The notes under the pieces: generated by a model | Told to the model about the DNA's origin: nothing | What the model saw: the letters and a program-made list of their open reading frames with translations, nothing else | Database searches by the model: none | Source of the DNA: Flavobacterium sp. | GTDB lineage: Bacteria; Bacteroidota; Bacteroidia; Flavobacteriales; Flavobacteriaceae | DNA length: 38,430 nucleotides | Reading direction: 5' to 3' | Assembly: GCA_030153045.1 (NCBI GenBank) | Contig: JASLID010000055.1 | Span: 1 to 38,430 of the forward strand | Position numbers and translations under genes: made by a program | Shown: one piece after another, positions 9,286 to 14,179 of the stretch | Layout of the letters: the number at the start of each line of letters is the position of its first letter | How positions within the stretch are numbered: position 1 is the stretch's first letter

Positions 9286-9353
9286 TTGCAATCTTTTATT
9301 TTTTGGCAGCAAAAAACAAAAGGATTTCCACTGCTATCAGGGCTAAAAAACAA
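9286..9353 (+). repeat. Dispersed hairpin repeat, copy B
   Basis: ATCTTTT at 9291-9297 and AAAAGGAT at 9318-9325 flank a hairpin. They are followed by TTCCACTGCTATCAGGGCTA and AAAAACAA, matching copies A and C. It sits between the receptor gene and the convergent outer membrane protein gene, directly upstream of the shared terminator. Confidence 0.75.
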
Positions 9354-9389
9354 AAAAAAACCTGACTAAACGAATAGTCAGGTTTTTTT
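9354..9389. terminator. Bidirectional terminator
   Basis: The stem CCTGACTA (9361-9368) pairs with TAGTCAGG (9375-9382), flanked by a run of seven As and seven Ts. It lies between convergent genes. Confidence 0.92.
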
Positions 9390-9411
9390 GTTTCAAATTT
9401 TAAATAAAAAA

Positions 9412-10275
9412 TTACAAACTGTATTTCACCCCAATGTTGATTCCTAGAGTGTTATAATTGTATGAAGTTTTAGGGGCCTTCATTGGTTGGTCTGGATTTG
9501 AAGAATTAAAAGTTGAATTATCAACATACTCATATTCTTTATTTATGGTGTTTAAAGTATATAATTTGTCAACACCGTTTTCGGTATACTTTGTTACTTC
9601 TCCTTCTTTTGGTGCGTAATTCAAATTGTTCAGGTTCAACTCTCCAAATAAAGACAAGTGGGGAGTAAGTCCAAAACTCATACCCAATCCAGCATGAAAA
9701 CCAAGTGCAATTCCACCTTTCGCTTCTATTTCTGCGTCAAATAAACTACTCCCGTCATATTCTACATATTCCTCAATTACTTTTCCTGAGCCAATAATAG
9801 CACCAAACTTTGCGTAAGGATTAATCGTTGAATATCCTCCTGATAATACAAATGTTGGTTTAATTTGAAGCATTCTTGAATAAAGCTTTTGAGTTGAGTA
9901 AACTCCGCTCAACTCAGTTTGTTTTGCTTCTGTTTTGCTCCCCATTAAATAATCAACTTCTAATTCGGTGCCAAAGCGATCGTTAAACATATAACCAACT
10001 GTTGCGCCAAAATTTAAACCTTTGCCTAAATTTACATCTACAATTTCGTATTGGTCATCACCACTGGTTTCGGTTATATTCCAAAAAGGAATAGGTTTTG
10101 CCGCTAGTGGAGTTTCGTACTCACCATGTTGTGAACCACCAGTTGCAAAATTATAGCCTATATTGGTTTTAAAATAAAGGCCTTTGCTATCTGCTGGAGT
10201 TTGACTTTCTTGAGCATTTACATTTTGTGCAAATAAAGCAGCAATTACTGCCAAACCTAAAATTAATTTTCTCAT
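9412..10275 (-). CDS. Outer membrane beta-barrel protein
   Basis: A 287-residue exported protein. The signal peptide is about 1-21 (MRKLILGLAVIAALFAQNVN), then amphipathic strands such as GLYFKTNIGYNF, GATVGYMFNDRFGTELEVDYL and YNTLGINIGVKYSL. The last strand ends in a hydrophobic residue, as expected for barrel insertion by BAM. It resembles the general outer-membrane beta-barrel (OmpW/opacity-like) group, but no specific family is recognised. It is monocistronic, with a -7 element on the minus strand upstream and the metK terminator between it and metK. Role unknown (structural or porin-like). Confidence 0.85.
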   Translation of the reverse strand: MRKLILGLAVIAALFAQNVNAQESQTPADSKGLYFKTNIGYNFATGGSQHGEYETPLAAKPIPFWNITETSGDDQYEIVDVNLGKGLNFGATVGYMFNDRFGTELEVDYLMGSKTEAKQTELSGVYSTQKLYSRMLQIKPTFVLSGGYSTINPYAKFGAIIGSGKVIEEYVEYDGSSLFDAEIEAKGGIALGFHAGLGMSFGLTPHLSLFGELNLNNLNYAPKEGEVTKYTENGVDKLYTLNTINKEYEYVDNSTFNSSNPDQPMKAPKTSYNYNTLGINIGVKYSL

Positions 10276-10303
10276 GTTTTTTTGTTTGTTTGTTAATTCG
10301 GCA

Positions 10304-10311
10304 CAAAAATA
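10304..10311 (-). promoter_or_regulatory. -7 promoter element of the outer membrane protein gene
   Basis: On the minus strand the bases read TATTTTTG, matching TAnnTTTG, about 30 bases before the start codon. No convincing -33 TTTG was found at the right distance. Confidence 0.5.
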
Positions 10312-10345
10312 TTTTTAAAATTGAGATTTTAACTATAACGCATAA

Positions 10346-10370
10346 AAAAACCGACTAAACGTCGGTTTTT
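10346..10370 (-). terminator. metK terminator
   Basis: The hairpin CCGAC/GTCGG with a TAAAC loop is flanked by A and T runs. On the minus strand it ends in seven Ts, just after metK. Confidence 0.9.
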
Positions 10371-10390
10371 GTCGATATGATTTACTTTTT

Positions 10391-11641
10391 TTACAATCCA
10401 AAAGCTGTTTTTACTTGATCTACGAAGTCTAATTTCTCCCAAGTAAATAATTCAACAGTAACAGTTTTTTCTTTTCCGCCTGGTGCTTTAAAAGTTTTAG
10501 TAACTGTTTCTGGTTTACGTCCCATGTGTCCGTAAGCTGCAGTTTCGCTATAAATAGGGTTTCTTAATTTCAAACGTTGTTCGATAAAATATGGACGCAT
10601 GTCAAAAATAGCTTCTACTGTTTTAGCAATCTCTCCATTAGTCAAATTCACTTTTGAAGTTCCATAAGTTTCAACAAAAATTCCCATCGGTTTTGCAACT
10701 CCAATAGCATAAGAAACTTGTACTAAAATTTCATCAGCAACACCAGCAGCTACTAAGTTTTTAGCAATGTGACGTGTAGCATAAGCCGCAGAACGGTCTA
10801 CTTTAGAAGGGTCTTTTCCAGAGAAAGCACCACCACCGTGAGCTCCTTTTCCACCGTAAGTATCTACAATAATTTTTCTACCTGTTAATCCAGTATCTCC
10901 GTGAGGTCCGCCAATAACGAATTTTCCAGTTGGATTAATATGATATTGAATTTTATCATTGAATAAATGTGCGTATTGAGGATATTTTGATATAATTCTA
11001 GGAATTAAAATATCAATGATGTCTTTTTTAATTTTTGCTAACATTTTTACCTCTTCATCAAAGTCATCATGTTGCGTAGAAATTACGATAGCATCAATAC
11101 GAGTTGGTTTGTTGTTATCATCATACTCTAACGTTACTTGCGATTTGGCATCAGGGCGTAAATAGGTTATTGCTGAATTCTCTCTTCTTAATTCGGCTAA
11201 TTCCTGTAGTAATTTATGAGATAAATCCAGTGCTAAAGGCATATAATCTGCCGTTTCGTTTGTTGCGTAACCAAACATCATTCCTTGGTCACCAGCACCT
11301 TGCTCTTCTTTGCTTGCTCTGTCAACTCCTTGGTTAATATCAGCTGATTGTTCGTGAATTGCTGAAAGAACACCACATGAATTGGCTTCAAACATGTATT
11401 CGCTTTTTGTATATCCAATTTTCTTGATAACGTCACGTGCAATTTGTTGCACATCAAGATAAGTGTTTGATTTTACTTCACCAGCAAGGATAACTTGACC
11501 TGTTGTAACTAAAGTTTCGCAAGCTACTTTCGACTCTGGATCAAATGCCAAAAAATTATCGATTAACGCGTCTGAAATTTGATCAGCTACTTTGTCTGGA
11601 TGTCCTTCACTTACTGATTCTGACGTAAATAAATATGCCAT
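10391..11641 (-). CDS. metK: S-adenosylmethionine synthetase
   Basis: Makes S-adenosylmethionine from methionine and ATP in the cytoplasm. The 416-residue length is near the family norm. Visible signatures are the N-terminal ATP-binding SEGHPDKVADQISDA (11-25), the hexapeptide GAGDQG at 115-120, and the phosphate-binding P-loop-like GGGAFSGKDPSKVDRSAAY around 268-287. The gene is divergent from the methionine operon. It has a consensus promoter and a 130-base leader containing a SAM-II-like aptamer, so it is probably switched by its own product. Very secure. Confidence 0.98.
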   Translation of the reverse strand: MAYLFTSESVSEGHPDKVADQISDALIDNFLAFDPESKVACETLVTTGQVILAGEVKSNTYLDVQQIARDVIKKIGYTKSEYMFEANSCGVLSAIHEQSADINQGVDRASKEEQGAGDQGMMFGYATNETADYMPLALDLSHKLLQELAELRRENSAITYLRPDAKSQVTLEYDDNNKPTRIDAIVISTQHDDFDEEVKMLAKIKKDIIDILIPRIISKYPQYAHLFNDKIQYHINPTGKFVIGGPHGDTGLTGRKIIVDTYGGKGAHGGGAFSGKDPSKVDRSAAYATRHIAKNLVAAGVADEILVQVSYAIGVAKPMGIFVETYGTSKVNLTNGEIAKTVEAIFDMRPYFIEQRLKLRNPIYSETAAYGHMGRKPETVTKTFKAPGGKEKTVTVELFTWEKLDFVDQVKTAFGL

Positions 11642-11685
11642 AATAAAATTATTTTTTAAATTAATTTTAGCGAAGAGAAAAATGT

Positions 11686-11764
11686 GATTGCAGGGGAATT
11701 GCTAAAGGAGGGTTTCTGCTTTAGCATTTTTTAACGAGGTTGCAATCAGTACAAATTCTTCCTC
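11686..11764 (-). ncRNA. SAM-II-like riboswitch in the metK leader
   Basis: Read on the minus strand, the aptamer (11764 to 11716) has P1 as GAGG (11764-11761) with CCTC (11739-11736), and then the SAM-II landmarks in order: UUU, seven bases, UUGCAA, P1 3' strand, A-rich stretch, GCUAAA. This matches the spacing I recall for the marine metX SAM-II aptamer. GCA/UGC and CUG/CAG can form the pseudoknot helix. Downstream, CTTTAGCA (11707-11700) and TGCAATC (11692-11686) are exact complements of aptamer segments TGCTAAAG and GATTGCA, giving a mutually exclusive fold. The placement before metK supports the call. It was assigned by eye, without a covariance search. Confidence 0.78.
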
Positions 11765-11778
11765 ACGATTTTCGACTG

Positions 11779-11808
11779 CAAATGTATGAAACGAAATTGA
11801 ATTCCAAA
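11779..11808 (-). promoter_or_regulatory. metK promoter
   Basis: On the minus strand TTTG (11808-11805), an 18-base spacer, and TACATTTG (11786-11779) match the Bacteroidetes consensus. It predicts a leader of about 130 bases, which contains the aptamer. Confidence 0.82.
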
Positions 11809-11901
11809 TTAATTTTGCTTTTTTTTATAAAAATACTTCTAAATCAGATTTTTAGAATAACTTAAGGGAAGTGTAGATTTTTTTATTTTGCAATTTCAAT
11901 T

Positions 11902-11990
11902 ATTTAGAAAAATAATCTATAAAAAGTAATTTTAATAACAAAATTTAGAAAAATAATCTAAAATATTTGTATATGTAGAAAATTATTCTA
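11902..11990. promoter_or_regulatory. Three palindromic operator-like repeats at the methionine operon promoter
   Basis: TAGAAAAATAATCTA occurs at 11905-11919 and 11946-11960, inside an identical 18-base repeat starting ATT. The related palindrome TAGAAAATTATTCTA is at 11976-11990. Starts are 41 and 30 bases apart, close to whole helical turns. The third site fills the spacer and overlaps the first two bases of the -7 element, a position suited to repression. The cognate regulator is unknown and no regulator gene lies in this window. Confidence 0.72.
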
Positions 11991-11996
11991 CATTTG
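11966..11996 (+). promoter_or_regulatory. Promoter of the methionine biosynthesis operon
   Basis: TTTG at 11966-11969, 19 bases, and TACATTTG at 11989-11996. Transcription would start near 12003, leaving only about 16 bases before the first leader peptide. Confidence 0.85.
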
Positions 11997-12018
11997 CCCC
12001 ATCAAAATTGAGGTAAGA

Positions 12019-12087
12019 ATGAATTTAACAATGCGCAATATGTGTTATATGATGTGGAAAACTTCCGCGGAGGACGCTATTGCATAA
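12019..12087 (+). CDS. Methionine leader peptide 1
   Basis: A 22-codon open frame at the very start of the transcript. It begins MNLT and continues MRNMCYMMWK; Met codons are at positions 1, 5, 8, 11 and 12, with Cys 9 and Trp 13. The segment GCGGAGG (12067-12073) inside codons 17-19 can pair with CCTCTGC (12115-12121), the left arm of the following terminator, with one G-U pair. This is the arrangement of a ribosome-stalling attenuator: a lack of charged Met-tRNA would stall the ribosome at the Met run and allow antitermination. The product itself probably has no other role. The architecture is seen directly; the regulatory response is inferred. Confidence 0.85.
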   Translation: MNLTMRNMCYMMWKTSAEDAIA

Positions 12088-12112
12088 TTTTAAATTTTTA
12101 AAATATTCAAGA

Positions 12113-12140
12113 AACCTCTGCAAATTGTAGAGGTTTTTTT
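12113..12140 (+). terminator. Attenuator terminator 1
   Basis: AACCTCT (12113-12119) pairs with AGAGGTT (12129-12135), extended by a G-U and a C-G pair, followed by a seven-T run. It competes with the antiterminator inside leader peptide 1. Confidence 0.88.
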
Positions 12141-12195
12141 ATTTAAACCAAAACACACAACAAAACTTAAATTATTAGTACCGAATTAGAACAAG

Positions 12196-12294
12196 ATGAA
12201 AAGAACAGCAGCAAAAAATTATATGATGAGAAAAATGATGTGCATGTATATGCGATACGTCCCTCATTATTGTTGCCAAAATCGGATGAGTTAA
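12196..12294 (+). CDS. Methionine leader peptide 2
   Basis: A 32-codon frame between the two attenuator terminators, with no promoter of its own seen. It has eight Met codons, including the cluster MMRKMMCMYM at positions 10-19, and Cys at 16, 26 and 27. CCAAAA-TC-GGA (12276-12286), inside codons 27-31, can pair with TCCTTTTGG (12324-12332), the left arm of terminator 2, with a two-base bulge, and mimics that terminator's right arm. The peptide is unrelated in sequence to leader 1 apart from Met richness. It is probably a second, serial sensing step for Met (and perhaps Cys) tRNA charging. Confidence 0.85.
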   Translation: MKRTAAKNYMMRKMMCMYMRYVPHYCCQNRMS

Positions 12295-12323
12295 TCTCAA
12301 CTTACTAGTTTAAAACTGTAAAG

Positions 12324-12357
12324 TCCTTTTGGTAACATTTCCAAAAGGATTTTTTTT
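12324..12357 (+). terminator. Attenuator terminator 2
   Basis: A nine-base-pair stem, TCCTTTTGG/CCAAAAGGA, with an eight-base loop and eight Ts (12350-12357). It follows leader peptide 2 and precedes the operon's first structural gene. Confidence 0.92.
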
Positions 12358-12378
12358 ATTCTGAATTTATTTCAGAAT
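12358..12378 (+). other. Hairpin after attenuator terminator 2
   Basis: ATTCTGAA pairs with TTCAGAAT across a five-base loop. There is no T run, so it is not a terminator. It may stabilise or mark the 5' end of processed mRNA; role unknown. Confidence 0.4.
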
Positions 12379-12423
12379 CCTAAAAATTACAGATCAATTA
12401 CTAATTCATTAAAAATTTAAGAA

Positions 12424-12603
12424 ATGACAATATTATATAAAAAAAGAAAAATAGTTCAACCGCCCGTTGCCATAAAAATCGCAACCGCCAAACTCAAATC
12501 ATTAGAAAATCTATTGATTACAGAAAATGAAGAAACACTGGAAATCTCAGAATTATTGCTTTTGCAAATCAATTCAGGAGAAAATGAAATCCTTTTTATC
12601 TAA
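12424..12603 (+). CDS. Small protein of unknown function in the methionine operon
   Basis: A 59-residue frame, too short for many gene callers. It begins MTILYKKRKIVQPPV and has an acidic C-terminal half (ENEETLEISELL). It has no signal peptide, membrane helix or cysteine and only the initiator Met, so it is not a third Met leader. It starts about 65 bases after attenuator terminator 2 and ends 14 bases before the OsmC-family gene in the same direction, so it should be the first structural gene of the operon. Not recognised as a named family. Coding status is inferred from position and clean framing only. Confidence 0.6.
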   Translation: MTILYKKRKIVQPPVAIKIATAKLKSLENLLITENEETLEISELLLLQINSGENEILFI

Positions 12604-12617
12604 TTAAAACAAAAAAA

Positions 12618-13067
12618 ATGAGCAATAAAATAATAAATATATCAGGAGTTTCAGAAAACAACCATCAGTTTGTGGTCAAATCACAAGGGTTTAATGTAAA
12701 GATAAGCAACAATGTAGGTAATGACGAGAGCAATGATCCTAGCCCAGAAGAGTTCTTGCTGGCTGGTTTTGCCGGTAGTATAAATGCAGTTGGAAAACTA
12801 ATCGCTGCTGAACTTGGGATAGAATTGGAATCGTTATTAGTTGAAATTTCAGGCGAACTGGAAACGAGCAAAGCAGAAGGAATTCAAGCAAGTTCGAGAG
12901 CAGGATTCAGAAAGATTGAAGTGGTCGTGAAACCAACCAGTGATGCGCCACTCGGACTATTAAAACTATGGATTGATGAGGTGAAAGAAAGATGTCCGCT
13001 AAGAGATAATCTGGTAAACACAACACCAGTTTTATTGACTTTGTTGAAAGAATATAATGCCGCATGA
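12618..13067 (+). CDS. OsmC family protein lacking the first redox cysteine
   Basis: A 149-residue OsmC/Ohr-fold protein. The family normally uses two cysteines to reduce organic hydroperoxides. Here the second region is present as ERCPLRDNL, but the first, normally in an A-x-C context, reads FLLAGFAGSINAVGK without Cys. Simple peroxidase chemistry is therefore doubtful. It lies just ahead of metX in an operon that also contains a second OsmC protein with both cysteines, which suggests a role tied to sulfur metabolism (for example handling sulfide or persulfide); this is inference. Two hairpins separate it from metX. Confidence 0.87.
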   Translation: MSNKIINISGVSENNHQFVVKSQGFNVKISNNVGNDESNDPSPEEFLLAGFAGSINAVGKLIAAELGIELESLLVEISGELETSKAEGIQASSRAGFRKIEVVVKPTSDAPLGLLKLWIDEVKERCPLRDNLVNTTPVLLTLLKEYNAA

Positions 13068-13081
13068 GCGGTTAAAATACA

Positions 13082-13161
13082 ATAGATTCTCATTTGTAAT
13101 CTATCGTTTTTGTTTTTTGTTTGATAAAGGCTGTCTTCAAAACAGTTTGGAGGCAGTCTTT
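13082..13161 (+). other. Two intergenic hairpins between the OsmC gene and metX
   Basis: ATAGATT (13082-13088) and AATCTAT (13098-13104) form a hairpin followed by CGTTTTTGTTTTTTG, a leaky-terminator shape. A second, stronger hairpin pairs AAAGGCTGTCTTCAAA (13126-13141) with TTTGGAGGCAGTCTTT (13146-13161), 16 bp with three G-U pairs and a four-base loop, ending 15 bases before the metX start codon. They could reduce read-through or mark an RNA processing site. No new promoter was recognised here. Confidence 0.6.
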
Positions 13162-13176
13162 TAAAAAAGTAGAATT

Positions 13177-14148
13177 ATGGAGAATTTAAATAAAATAGAC
13201 CTTTTTGATTTTGATTTAGAAGTAGGAAAACGAATAAAATATATTCCGCTTTTTTATCAAACGTTTGGAAAACCAATCGGGTCGGCACCAGTGGTTTTAG
13301 TCAATCATGCACTAACCGGAAATTCTCAGGTAACTGGCGAAAAAGGTTGGTGGAAAGAACTTATTGGAGATGAAAAAACTATTGATACCCAAAAATATAC
13401 GGTGATTGCTTTTAATATCCCTGGCAATGGGTTTGATAATAACCCAAGTAATTTGATAGTCAATTATCATGATTTCACGGTTCGTGACATCGCTAGGATT
13501 TTTTGGGAAGGGCTGTTCTATTTGAAAGCTGAAAATGTTTTCGCAGTAATTGGCGGAAGTCTTGGTGGTGCGCTGGCTTGGGAAATGGCAGTTTTACAGC
13601 CTAATCGGATTCAGAATCTAATTCCGATTGCGGCCGACTGGAAAGCTACCGATTGGATGATTGCTAATGTTTTAATTCAAGACCAAATTCTGAATAACTC
13701 AAACGATCCCATTTCGGATGCTCGATTGCATGCCATGCTTTTGTATCGGACACCACAATCGTTCAACAATCGATTTCAAAGAGAAAAACAAAATGATTTG
13801 TCCATTTATCAGATAGAAAACTGGCTGATCTGCCATGGGTGTAGATTGAAAAAACGTTTCAAGTTGCAATCTTACAAACTCATGAATCATCTGCTTAAAA
13901 CCAATGATCTCACCAAAGGAAGAAAGGGTTTTTTGGAAGTTGTGAGTAAAATTCAAAGTAGCATTCATCTGGTATCTATCGATACTGATTATTTTTTTAC
14001 AGCCGATGAAAATCGGGAAACGCATCAGGAACTAAAAACAATCAAAGACAATGTTTTTTATCATGAAATTAAATCGCCGCACGGGCACGATGCTTTTTTG
14101 ATAGAATTCGAACAACTGAATAGCTTTTTAAAACCAATATTTAATTAA
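13177..14148 (+). CDS. metX: Homoserine O-acyltransferase (MetX-type alpha/beta hydrolase)
   Basis: Acylates homoserine, using acetyl-CoA (or succinyl-CoA in some members), to start methionine synthesis. The 323-residue protein is somewhat shorter than the usual 350-380. The catalytic triad is visible: Ser in GGSLGGALAWE (S128), Asp in SIDTDYFF (D271) and His in SPHGHDAFL (H304). NHALTGNSQ (43-51) forms the oxyanion region. It is followed after 31 bases by thrA. The partner sulfhydrylase downstream completes direct sulfhydrylation. Acetyl versus succinyl specificity cannot be decided here. Confidence 0.93.
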   Translation: MENLNKIDLFDFDLEVGKRIKYIPLFYQTFGKPIGSAPVVLVNHALTGNSQVTGEKGWWKELIGDEKTIDTQKYTVIAFNIPGNGFDNNPSNLIVNYHDFTVRDIARIFWEGLFYLKAENVFAVIGGSLGGALAWEMAVLQPNRIQNLIPIAADWKATDWMIANVLIQDQILNNSNDPISDARLHAMLLYRTPQSFNNRFQREKQNDLSIYQIENWLICHGCRLKKRFKLQSYKLMNHLLKTNDLTKGRKGFLEVVSKIQSSIHLVSIDTDYFFTADENRETHQELKTIKDNVFYHEIKSPHGHDAFLIEFEQLNSFLKPIFN

Positions 14149-14179
14149 ACACAAAACAAATAATAAAAAACAAAACACA

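Larger units (their letters stand above)
11642..12018. other. Divergent regulatory region between metK and the methionine operon
   Basis: This 377-base stretch has no protein gene. On the minus strand it holds the metK leader with a SAM-II-like aptamer and the metK promoter. On the plus strand it holds three palindromic operator-like repeats and the methionine operon promoter. An additional inverted repeat, TTCTAAA (11837-11843) and TTTAGAA (11851-11857), lies in the middle. The rest is AT-rich sequence without recognisable structure. Confidence 0.85.

Noticed and set aside
11656..11727. A 23-codon frame on the minus strand in the metK leader, considered as a Met leader peptide
   Set aside because: It has no Met codon besides the start, and the same bases are explained by the aptamer and its complements.
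12424..12603. A third leader peptide in the methionine operon
   Set aside because: It has only the initiator Met and no terminator follows it. It is listed as a small protein instead.
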